A DNA stretch of 64,000 bases from Siphonodentalium dalli (Eukaryota; Mollusca; Scaphopoda; Gadilida; Siphonodentaliidae): NCBI GenBank assembly GCA_032622095.1, contig CP136063.1:272423426-272487425 (forward strand), in the 5' to 3' direction. The notes below the pieces were generated by a model, which ran no database searches, was not told where the DNA came from, and saw only the letters and a program-made list of their open reading frames with translations. A program made the position numbers and the translations under genes. Positions 49,389 through 59,554 of this stretch are shown piece after piece; positions within the stretch are counted from its first letter, which is position 1; every line of letters starts with the position of its first letter.

Positions 49389-50125
49389 GTACCCAGCGAT
49401 TAAGATACATGGAAATGTAGTACCAAAACAGCTGCACATAAGATTTTGAGTCAGTGCGCCGCGGCCTTCTAAAGCAGATGACAAAAGTCATTTTGAACAC
49501 TCGTTCGTTCGGCATGCAAACAGAAAAATTGTGGGACCAATTTCACCCGGAGGAGAGTGTGATGTCAGAGTGCTTATTTTGGAAAATTATGACATTGTTT
49601 ATCTACATTGATTTTGCCGGTATCAGAGGTTCGTTTATATAGTATTGGCGTTAAGTTCGTTTCTTTGTTAGATTAGGCTTTCTCGAAATTACAACATTTA
49701 TTTGTATTAATCAGCTGGCTATTCTTATGCAACTTGTTAATTCTCGCCCAAGCATGTGCTCATTAATTACCATTCATCGCACTTATTCTTAGCTTTACTT
49801 TTAATAATGAATTATTTGTCGAACTGTTAATGCCAGTGTGGTAATCGGATAATTTATAATGCAGATATGTTAATCTAATCATGGGTCGTTAATTCACACC
49901 TGTTCATGCTTTGTATATAAGAATTTGTAAAACTGTGATATAGTAGTTTATATTTTGGAACTCCAATATTCAGTCACGTTTCACCTATTACAACTGGAGT
50001 TCCAATTGTTTTGGTAAACTGTTTCCAACTATGCCGGAATGTCCGTATATTTATATTGTGAAAATAAATGCTAATTCCCCAGAAAGACTCAATCTTGATT
50101 CAACCCGATATCATCTCTATCAAAC

Positions 50126-50745
50126 GGCTTTAAAGATGATGCGTTTCTTCCCTTGCGGCACACGTCAGTAGAAACGATTGGGATGGATGTGGCTATATCA
50201 CATTCCATTGTAATACATGTATATTTTAAAAAAGTGATAAAGTATCTAAGTACGATCTGAGAGGACACTAAGGGATTTGGGTCAGTGTTTATTAAACTTT
50301 GGTTGTGTGACATTCGGATCCTCTATAATAACACAGATCAAAGTGGTAGAAAATTTATTAAACTATTTCTAATTTTCATTAAATGGAATCCCGCTCGTAA
50401 AACAGTCGCGTTCGTGTGATTTTTGAAATAAATTGAAAATGATTCAGACAGAATAGGGTCCACGTGGCATGTCACATGATATACCTGCACATATGATACT
50501 TTCAGATAGCTGAAACACATTCGTCATATATGGCTATTTTCGCACACTTTTGAGTGACACATTTTAGAATTATGACAAAACTATGTACAATACGTATATA
50601 TGCCATGAATCGGGATAGTTTCCAATTGAGTGTACGTAATTCATACGCTGGCACGTTTGCAATGAAAATTGCAAAAAAAATGACATTCCGGATGGCCCAT
50701 TAATTAGCTGGCATTATTTGCCGCTACGGACTAGCTCGTGGTCGT
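50126..50745. repeat. Module F end and B of the 1.74-kb repeat
   Basis: It continues the unit after the LTR element: TTTAAAGATGATGCG, ATGTGGCTATATCACATTCC, GATTTGGGTCAGTGTTTATT, AAAACAGTCGCGTTCGTGTG, CACTTTTGAGTGACACATT, and a single TACGGACTAGCTC. The GTAGGCTACC...GGTAAC end is replaced by a direct jump into GTATAAATAGTCCCAAAAG of module C. Confidence 0.78.
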
Positions 50746-51775
50746 TTGCGGCAGGCTGTCGTATAAATAGTCCCAAAAGTCGTGCTGTCCGAGTCAGGAA
50801 TGTGGCACGGTGCTTAATAACAGTTGCGCCAACTTCACCGAACGTGTATATAGTCATGCATGATGCCATGTATTGATGTACAATATAAAGTTTTTATACA
50901 ATGTTGTGTATATTATGTGTTTTTCTTGTACGAGTTCAGGTTGTGGTGAAAAGTCATTGTGGACGAGACACGCAGTGTCTAGTCCAATATGACTTTTCAC
51001 CACAACCTGGACGAGTACAAAAAAAACTCATACTCATACTGTACACAACATTGTATAATGACATTTTTATTAACCATCTATGCTTATCCAAATTTTGGCA
51101 ATAAAACTGTTATTTTTGGTATATGTCTGCAATTCTCTATAAAAGCCCATATTTGATCACCAGAAAGCTTGATTTGGAACAGTAAACACGAAATAAAAAA
51201 AAACCCCATATTGGCATACCGTCTGAGTACTAACTTATAAATTCCACGCACCCGAACAAGTCCATAATATGTCTTTTTGTGATGAATAATAACATGCTTT
51301 ACAAGTTTACTGCCTGTGTCATGGCAGGGGTCTTGGTAGTACGGATTTGTTTACTCTTTGGCATCGATATATCACATACTTATACAACCCTTCAGTAAAT
51401 GTTTATATAGACTATACTATTTTGTATACTTAGTAGACAGAACACATACACAAATACTTTCTATATATAACTTGGGCAACGATAAAGGGCTTGCAAATGA
51501 AAATATTGAATGTATGTATACATGCTATAATGGGACTATATGTAGTGCATGCATGGTAATGTTTTTTGCTGAATTTCCAATTATGAGTACAATGGAATGT
51601 TCTTAATTACTTCGGGTTGGTTCGGTGCATTTTGATATTCTGATAACCACTTGTCACAAATACACGTCCCAGGTACGGACGTTATGTTTAAACAGACATG
51701 TCTAATTCGAGCTTCCAAATGTGTCAACGTAATGTGGAAGGACAAATACACGAAATATTGTCTCTAACATATCAG
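50746..51775. repeat. Module C (with hairpin insertion) and start of F
   Basis: This C copy starts late, at TATAAATAGTCCCAAAAG, lacking its first ~600 bp including the poly-C tract. It is interrupted between about 50,880 and 51,277 (GTATTGATG | TGATGAATAATA) by ~395 bp that includes a long hairpin, and it then runs to the F start at about 51,765. Confidence 0.75.
50893..51063. other. Long imperfect hairpin (about 170 bp)
   Basis: Two arms of about 80 bp pair around a small loop that itself contains AGACACGCAGTGTCT. The strongest stem is CAGGTTGTGGTGAAAAGTCA (50,937-50,956) against its complement at 50,988-51,007. Outer pairing is ATACAATGTTGTGTA against TACACAACATTGTAT. Candidates are a foldback MITE or a hairpin RNA source. 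A 67-codon frame overlaps it and is probably chance. Confidence 0.85.
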
Positions 51776-51783
51776 GAATAGAC

Positions 51784-53149
51784 TAGCCCAAGTCTTCTCG
51801 TACTAAAACCGGCTAAGATATTGGGATGGAGGTGCCGGTCTTTAGTCCGAGTTCGTCCCGTATAGTCTCTTATGACACGACTTACGCCCATGATTTGTGG
51901 CGGGAATCTGTGGTGTATTTTACTCGATTAACCTAGCAAATCAATACGTGATGCTATATACATCGGAAAGGGTGACATCTTATGGTCATAATGGTGTATA
52001 ATAATCTAACTTTAATGTTGAATTACACATAGAATATTCCGGTTGATTGCCACAAACATCGCTTTGTTTCTCTGTTTGTTTACGTTTTAACTGAAAGCCG
52101 ACGTGTTCCGAATAATTTCGGCATAATCCGCTGGGTATTCTAGTTTCCGTTTCTATATATAGCGCGGGGTTTTCCGAACAAAATGGCGAAAACCGATCGC
52201 CCCAAAGTCCAGTTTCCTATGTGCTTTGAGAACAATTCCCGCACTAAAAACTTAACGACTTAATGGAGGATCAGAACGGTAGTTTTGTTGACAATTTTCG
52301 CAAGCAACTTGTCAAAATTGGAGCAAATTATAACTCTTACGTCTGACTTGCCATGCGTGTGATGTGCATTTTGACTTGTGTGTTGATAAAATAATCGGAG
52401 AACCGAATCACACAGTTTCGAAATATAGTTCTTCCGTTTCAGTGGGACTTTTCAAACTTAAGGTTCAAAATTTATACAAATTTTGTTTGATTTTTTGTTT
52501 TGTGTGCTTAACAAGAGCAGTATATTGCCCTGTTCGCTTAGTATATATCTTAATGTCGCGGAAGTCCACCAAATGTGGGTGAAATGTAGCACCATATAAG
52601 GCATATTATTTATTCTAATGCTCGTTGTGTTTACACTGTTTTAAACTTTGAGAGGGTTGTAATTCCCGTAATTTATTTAATGTATTACATTTATATCTCC
52701 AATGTTTAATTAATCTATTTATATTTTATTTATTGACACACATAATTACGATTACAATGGAGAATTCATCGTAATTTGCGTTGTTAGTCCAAAATCTACG
52801 GAATATTTTCAACGGAAAATGCCGAACACTGTTCGCGAGGTCAACTGAGTTCGCATACTTTAAAAAAATTGTAAACATTGCTATAAATGTCTCTTTTCGC
52901 ATTAAATTACCGCTTTCAATTCACAACTGATGTGGATTTCAGATCAAATAGCATCTCTTCTGTTGAAAATATCCGTTTATTGTCGCAATTGTAATATTTT
53001 ATTTCATATAATTGTGGTTTTATTTGAGCGGGTCAATAACGCTTAAGTCGTGTCATAAGAGACTGTACGGGACGAACTCGGACTAAAGACCGGCACCTCC
53101 ATCCCAATATCTTAGCCGGTTTTAGTACGAGAATTTAAGACTTGGGCTA
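51784..53149. mobile_element. TIR DNA transposon (1,366 bp) with 8-bp target duplication
   Basis: GAATAGAC flanks the insert at 51,776-51,783 and 53,150-53,157. It is exactly the local F sequence (AGGAATAGACTAAC), which confirms the insertion site. Terminal inverted repeats of 104-109 bp (51,784-51,887 and 53,041-53,149) begin TAGCCCAAGTCTT. An 8-bp duplication suggests hAT, while such long repeats also occur in Mutator-like elements. No full transposase is present. Inside, TATATATA (about 52,154) is followed by ACAAAATGG at 52,179 and a 26-codon frame (MAKTDRPKVQFPMCFENNSR ...), possibly a remnant first exon. Confidence 0.87.
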
Positions 53150-53789
53150 GAATAGACTAACCCGGAATGATCTTTTCCGGTGTGACTAATTACTGCCGGG
53201 CACGCCCACACACCCATGGGCAGTATAATACGATGCATTATGGTAGCTGGATACATACAAAGCGTAGAGTTTGACAATTAACTTGTTGTGTCATCCACTG
53301 GCGGGTTTATCAACCCTTTAAATGCCGATATTGACTAAAAGAACTGGTAGATCCCGGGCAGACCCAGAGACCCGATCACACTATATAATAATTACTAATA
53401 GTAGACAGCCACTTATTAAACGAAAACGTCGAAGATTGACTCGCTGTCTCGTCATGACCGAGTTCAATAACCCCTTAAATGATGCTATGGACAAGAAGAG
53501 TATTATGTGCCAGAAGAGGGCACGGGAGGCTCCATGGGTCCACAGGCAATATACTACAAGAAAACCATAGTCAGAAATGGTAACGCCACCAATATCATAT
53601 TATTAGCCATAAATATAAATTATAATATAATTATAATATAAACTAGCTTTCAAATTTCATGTGGGAAGTTTTCATACTTCCATATATCAAGTTTTCCCCT
53701 TTTCTCGTGTTATACATTACATTCTTCAAACTGTCTTCTTTATTACACTAGCCGATGGGTCCGACTTCGTCCGGGCTGTTTCCCATCTG

Positions 53790-54430
53790 ATTTCCAGCGA
53801 AAGGCGCGATTTGACCTTGAATTTACTATTTTTAATGTCAAGGTCAGGCCAGGGTCATGATTTGACCCGTACAAAACCACCCCCCCCCCGGAGAAAAGTA
53901 TCCCTAGGTATCAAACTTCGTCGAAATCCGTCGGTTTTACCCGACTTGACCTTTAATTAACAATTTTGAACGTCAAGGTCAGGTCGGAGTCATGATTTGA
54001 CCCGTCCAAAACACTCCCCCGACAAAAGTAACCATAGGTATCAAATTTCGCCGAAATCCATCCGTTTTACCAAATTTGACATTTGATTGACAATATTGAA
54101 GGTCAAGGTCATGCCGGGGTCACGATATGACCCGTTCAAAACACTCCCCAGACAAAAGTATCCCTAGGTATCAAATTTCGTAGAAATCCGTCATCCGTGA
54201 CTGTTTTAAAGGTCAAGGTACGGTCGGGGTCACGATTTGACTTGTCCAAAACACTCCCCGGACAAAGGTAACCCTAGGTATCAAATTTCGTCGAAATCCG
54301 TCCGTTTTACCTGATTTGACCTTGAAGTGACCATTTTGAATGTGAAGATCAGGGTCACGATTTGATTCGTCCAAAACACTTCCCGGACACAAGAACCCCT
54401 AAGTATCAAATTACGTCGAAATCTATGGAA
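53790..54430. repeat. About 130-bp minisatellite with AAGGTCA half-sites
   Basis: About five monomers share CGTCGAAATCCGTC, TTTGACCTTGAA, TCAAGGTCAGG, GGGTCACGATTTGACCCGTC, CAAAACACTCCCC, GACAAAAGTA and CCCTAGGTATCAAATTTCG. TCAAGGTCA appears directly at about 53,837, 53,972 and 54,101, and in inverse form (TGACCTTGA) at the start of several monomers. Repeats of this kind are widespread in molluscan intergenic DNA. A frame at 53,661-53,960 crossing it is not a gene. Confidence 0.88.
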
Positions 54431-55062
54431 AGCCGAAGGGGACATGATAGTTGCTAATTGCTAGTTATACGACGCACAACTTGACGCGTTTTTTGTAAGG
54501 TGTTTCAGGGTGTTTCAAACTAGGAGATAGAAATATTCTGCGTTTCAAATGGTGATGAATTACAGTATTTTATTCAAATTTTATGGCATAAATTGTTATT
54601 AAAACCGTATATTATACTATAACAAAATCGATGAATCCAAAATTAAGTGGGCCTTTAAAGTCAATACAAAGTCACAATTGCAATAGGTTCACCTCATAGT
54701 CGTCTATTATGCGATATTCTGCTACGCAGTTTGTTATAGCATCCAGTATTCATTAAGCGTTATAACCCTACTGTTATAATCCGCCTTTAGCTGGCGCATT
54801 CTTGCCTCTGAGATTATTGAGATATTACGTCACACGTAATTACATTAAATCGCATGGAAACATAGCAAGTGTGTGGGCTGCGTGGCGTGAATATGTAATG
54901 AGAAATAAGGTCATATGTAATGACATTAAATTCAAGAAAACCCGCGAAAACAACAAAATCACATTTAATGTTTTAAGTTATGTCCTCCATAAAAAGAATC
55001 TTCGTGATAATGAACCCTCTCAATACTTTAGAATATAGAATTAACCTTAAAATAACAAAAAC
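54431..55062. other. Unrecognised AT-rich sequence, end duplicated downstream
   Basis: No gene. The last ~150 bp (AAAATCACATTTAATG, AAAAAGAATCTTCGTGATAA, ACCCTCTCAATACTTTAGAA) recur at about 55,415-55,515, each time leading into a 16-bp minisatellite. A 78-codon frame (54,802-55,038) covers this block and has no recognised domain. Confidence 0.5.
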
Positions 55063-55160
55063 CCTCGGAATAGAGAACCTTCGGAATAGCGAACCTTCGG
55101 AATAGTGAACCTTCGGAATAGTGGACCTTCGTGATAGCGAACCTTCGGAATAGAGACATG
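55063..55160 (+). repeat. 16-bp minisatellite, array 1
   Basis: About six copies of GAACCTTCGGAATAGC with minor variants. It is followed by ATTCATATTATATGCC and TTCAAAGGTATGGGCCCA, which recur at 55,331. Confidence 0.92.
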
Positions 55161-55518
55161 CCCCCCGATATTCATATTATATGCCCAGAGTTCAAAGGTA
55201 TGGGCCCATAAATTTCTAAATTTGGCCCTTAAAATATTGAACCCCAAATTGGAGCCCGCGGAGAACAGAACTTAAGTCAACTGTACCTGTGTCATGTCCC
55301 AATGCAGAAGGGTCCATATATACCGCAACATTCATATTATATGCCAATAATTCAAAGGTATGGGCCCACGCATTGACATTAAATCTCAAGAAAACCGGCG
55401 AGAACAAAACAAAATCACATTTAATGTTTTAAGTTATTTCCTTCATAAAAAGAATCTTCGTGATAATGAACCCTCTCAATACTTTAGAAAATAGAATTAA
55501 CCTTAAAATAACAAAATA

Positions 55519-55645
55519 GAGAATAGAGAACCTTCGGAATAGCGAACCTTCGGAATAGTGAACCTTCGGAATAGCGAATATTCAGAATAGAAAATCTTCG
55601 GAATAGCGGACCTTCGGGATAGCGAACCTTCGTAATAGAGACATG
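55519..55645 (+). repeat. 16-bp minisatellite, array 2
   Basis: About seven copies of GAACCTTCGGAATAGC, with the same upstream block as array 1, so the ~450-bp module was duplicated as a whole. Array lengths differ. Confidence 0.92.
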
Positions 55646-56533
55646 TCCCCCAATTACACCTGTGGCGTAAACACATGTTCTAATCTGTGTCGGACTATCG
55701 TGACTCTATCGGTACGGTTTACTCACGTACGAATATACATAATCACCCATAATGCATTCGCCCATTGGTCCACTCGTAAATAAAATTACCAAAACATCTT
55801 ACACCTGTGGCGTAAATGATGCCTTATGGTAGTAGGATACACACTAAGCATATATTGTGAACAATGACTTGCTGTGTCAACCACCGGCGGTTTTATTAAC
55901 TCTTTAAATGCCGATATGGGGTAAACGAACCAGTGAAAGCCCGGACAGACACGGGGACCGGATCAAGCTATATGTCGATGAATAATGGTAGCGAGGCCCT
56001 TACTAAACGTAAACTGTGGAGATTGACTCGACATTTTCAAGGTGGGTACATTTGCCCTTTAAATGACGACATGGTTCAGAAAATCACGAGAGCGTGTGTA
56101 AATCGGGCGGACCCATGCGGACAGTACAATATATGATACCTTGTGGTAGTAGAATGCATATGTTGTGAAAAAACTACTTACGGTGTCATCAAACACCGGT
56201 GTTATTGACCCATTTAATGCCGATATTGGCTAAAATAACCCGAGCGTAATATGGGAATATCAAATCGTTTTATTTATTTGATCTAGATCTATTTTATATT
56301 GGAACCTGATCATTTATTAAGTCAATCCTGCACGAGTGCATGTCATAATATGCGCCCAAAACATTCCGCGTTCTTCTTCGCCAAAATCATTGACACGTCG
56401 ATGTAATTATGGTTACAATTATGACTTTCTTGCGCGTTCACCGAGAAATAATTGCAACTAGTCACGTTGTGCCGACCAATCGGAATGCTGGATTTAGTAA
56501 TAATCACACTCAGTATGTACATACATGTATACG

Positions 56534-57873
56534 CAGTGTTCACGCTGTCGGTAGCCAAATTAGCCAATGGCTAATCTTTTTCGAATTTGGCTAATAAAAA
56601 TTTCATTTGGCTAAACTTTTGGCTAAACTTTTTTTTTACCCCAAATGGAGACTGAAAGCATGGAGTCGGAAAGCTAATTCATAAAAGCGCTCAATAGATC
56701 GACATTCAAGACGAAGTTAGGTGACGAAAGTATTTCATTAATTTCGTACTTATGAAATATCGTTCCGTAACAGCAAAAGGTAAGCTCTAACATTTAGTGT
56801 ACAGTAAACATATTTTTATTTCCAAATCTAACATAAATTTTGGCAAGTGGGTTTTCAATTCTGTGATGTGAACGATCTAGTCCGAAAATATCGAAAGTGG
56901 GAATATATTGCCGACTGTACAAAGGGAAACCCGATCGCGGACAGTACAAAGGGAAACCCGATCGACAACTTTATCAACCAAGCGATCACACAGTGATATG
57001 CATTCATCTTTAGTTTTCACAAGACGGACATTCAAAGACGCATCGACATTAAACCGACCGTGGTTGAATCATGACAATGTGAAGAAAGCAATATTTTGTA
57101 AAGTGTGCATTGACGCTGGTATATATATAAGCAATTTGTTCGTAACAGGCTGTTTTAATCTGGAGAAAAATTACGTCATTCTGCACGAAACAGCAAAAAG
57201 TTATTATTTTACATTTAATCCCCTAATCCCCCATTGTCTGTCTGGTCACTCACGGGACTCCCACACAATGCATGTTTATAATGACATTGTATTTATGTCG
57301 GTCGAGGTTTATGAGCACCAAGTGTAAGACAATAGCTTAATCAGCCAAATGTGAATCACGACATATATTTTGTGGCTATTTGTCGTCAATACCGATACGG
57401 ACAAAATAATATGCATGCTTTTATGACAGATTGTAATTTGATAACGGCGTAACAATATTAAGTTATTAGTTTCCAGATGTCACTTAGATATTTTCGCAAG
57501 GATAAATATTTAATGATTTAAAAAAAGATATTGATATAAAACAAAAAAATAATGACATTAAGAAGGACAATTACCCCCCCCCCCAATCACTCTTTCACAT
57601 AAAGATTAATAAATTTTTAATAAATGATATATATAAAAAATACTTCTAGTTCATAAAAATTATTTAAATTATTGTGTATTTTACCTGTGTCTGTTAGATT
57701 TTACGTTTTAGTCATTAATTGTGAACCGACCAGAAAACGATGATTTAATTTGGCCAAAGTTTTTTTTAATTTGGCCAAAAAACATTTGGCTAAAGTTTTG
57801 TTCATTTGGCTAATAAAATTTTCATTTGGCTAAACTTTTGGCTAAAGTTTTTTTCGGTCCAGCGTGAACACTG
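56534..57873. mobile_element. hAT DNA transposon (1,340 bp), TGTATACG target duplication
   Basis: The ends are CAGTGTTCACGCTG and its exact complement, flanked by TGTATACG at 56,526-56,533 and 57,874-57,881. An 8-bp duplication and CAGTG ends are hAT hallmarks. Both subterminal regions carry many TTTGGCTAA or TTTGGCCAA motifs, the expected arrangement of hAT transposase-binding sites. The internal region has one coding remnant with a zinc-finger exon, so this is an internally deleted derivative. Confidence 0.93.
56908..57327 (+). pseudogene. hAT transposase N-terminal zinc-finger exon
   Basis: A frame of 139 codons (alternative-start numbering; first ATG is codon 31, 56,998). Residues 50-100 read RPWLNHDNVKKAIFCKVC, then NLFVTGC and HETAKSYY. 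This matches the TTF/BED-like finger at the N-terminus of a hAT group related to ZNF862-type proteins: W-L-x-x-D, F-C-x-x-C, N-x-F-x-x-G-C, then H-E-x-S/T-x-x-H. Cys64, Cys67 and His93 are present, but the last ligand position is Tyr, not His. The catalytic domain is absent. TVQRETRS is duplicated at codons 3-10 and 12-19. It may be one exon of a spliced gene or a decaying remnant. Confidence 0.6.
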
Positions 57874-57881
57874 TGTATACG

Positions 57882-59554
57882 GCGAAGGACGGTGGTGGGC
57901 TCACCCGATGATCGCCCTTACGCCCTGTCTTGAATATTCTTGAGTCTTGTAACTACATCAGTCAGGCCGCGGGTCAGGTGTAGATGTCTTGGGATCTGGA
58001 TGTGTCAGCGTTGATGGATTCTTGTCTTCGTCTTCCTGTTTTCGTCTTCTTTATCTTTGCCTTGATCTTTGCCTTGATCTTTGCCTTCATCTCTGCCTTG
58101 ATCTTTGTCTTGATATTTGCCTTGATCTCGGCATAGTTCGTCGATCTTATCAGAGAGTGCGGGACGACCTAGCAGTGGTGCTGGGTTGCGCATTCCTTGT
58201 TGGTTGTCCGGGCCCAGGACCATCGAATGAGCGCATTGGACTGGGGGCTGCTAATAGGGCACGGGACGTTCCAGTGATTCCACCGGACTGCGTGTTCTCT
58301 TTGTGTTTTTGCCCGGGACGGCCCATGGCTCCTACCGGGCTGCGGGTCTTTTCTTTTCAAATTAGCAACCACCAAGGGTGCTTATACCTAAGGCAGGTGG
58401 ATGACGTCATTTAAGTTTTTTCTATACCCATCAGTGATTTTTTTAAGAGCGCGGGTATAGATTTTGGAGCAATTGTGACGTCAATTCCGGATAGCAACAG
58501 TGTGGAGATTTCCAAAAACGTGGAATCGGGAATGAAGCATTGCGATGAAAATGAAAGTACAACTTACGAAGAATTCCCATGTGATTTTAATTGGCCTATT
58601 CATTTCATTTAGACCAATTTCGCTGATAGCTTAATGAAAACGAAAAATGAACACGTCATCACATGGTTTCTGACGTCATTTTGGATTTGTAGGTAGAATA
58701 ATTCACGACACGTCTTATCAAGTTGTCATGCCGTCGTGACCACTGCAGGATGTTACATAAATTATTCTTAACAATATGTCGCCGATAAAAAGCAAACTTG
58801 AGGACAGCATGATGTGTGGTTGCTCCACTACGTGTCACGTACGATTCATATTACTCCCATTGTCAGAAACAGCGTGTCGCAATGGCATCTGCTCTTGTTA
58901 AATGACCAACGATCCAATGTTTTCGTCTCTTGATATGAATAGAATAGTCATATCTGGTTATTTTGATATAAACCTTTGTATCGAGTGTTCTACAAGTAAC
59001 ATCTGAAATTACCGGACAATTAACTCCAACAAGTTGCAAGTTATTGCATTACAAAAAAAAATGTCATTTTTCTCATTACGAGAGGATGTTCAAAATCAAA
59101 AAACTATACCAAACCGAGTCTAGCTATGCTCATTAAAATCATCGTCATGACTTCGAACTTGCTTCAACCTGTGGCATCCAGGTCGTCGAGAATTCAGCGA
59201 ATAGTCGCGTGCATGTAGTTGAAGCAAGAAGTATTTCAGATTACCCCAATGTCGTTCTATCAACGATGGCGAAATTTATTAGCTTGATCGTCAATATTCT
59301 GCTATACAACTCTCTACTGAAGATCAGAAAACGATCTACTATAGTTATACATGTATAACTTTCGACCATTTCTCAATGGAAAGTGATATACATGCATTAT
59401 AGTTGGGAATAATACGATACGAAAAAATAGTTCTTATAATTGTATTTTGTGGGCTTGGGCAAATAACTATATTGACAATTCAATTAACTAATTCGATAAA
59501 CGTATAAATTATTAGATATTGTTACATGATGAATTGCTTGAAAATGTAAATGAA
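57882..59554. other. Foldback interior: 12-bp minisatellite, CRE cluster, unrecognised DNA
   Basis: CTTTGCCTTGAT and variants repeat ~9 times at 58,046-58,140 (minus-strand reading KDQGKDQG in a 72-codon frame). Three TGACGTCA octamers lie at 58,402, 58,476 and 58,671. No gene is recognised. The rest is AT-rich. Confidence 0.6.

Larger units (their letters stand above)
48405..50125 (+). mobile_element. Deleted Gypsy-like LTR retrotransposon with chromodomain
   Basis: Two copies of an LTR starting TGTCAGAGTGCTTATTTTGG lie in direct orientation. A 5' fragment is at 48,406-48,703; a longer 3' LTR is at 49,563-50,125. The 3' LTR has a TATA box (TATATAA, 49,914) and AATAAA (50,063). GGAGGAGAG at 49,549-49,557 is a polypurine tract. 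GGCT flanks the insertion (48,403-48,406 and 50,126-50,129). The 5' LTR is joined abruptly to an internal remnant, so the primer site, gag and most of pol are lost. The surviving integrase C-terminal chromodomain places it with chromodomain Gypsy elements. It is defective. Confidence 0.82.
53554..55816. other. Insertion splitting the foldback left arm
   Basis: Compared with the right arm, the left arm breaks after AATATA at about 53,553 and resumes with TGATGCCTTATGG at 55,817. The insert begins with CAAGAAAACC and CAGAAATGGTAACGCC (as in module B) and ends just after the second copy of TTACACCTGTGGCGTAAA (55,799-55,816; first copy 55,654-55,671). It contains the 130-bp and 16-bp minisatellites. 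Confidence 0.55.

Noticed and set aside
53661-53960. 99-codon frame as a gene
   Set aside because: It runs into the ~130-bp minisatellite and a C10 tract. There is no family match.
57989-58414. 141-codon frame with LCLDLCLDLC repeats
   Set aside because: It is the plus-strand shadow of the 12-bp CTTTGCCTTGAT minisatellite.
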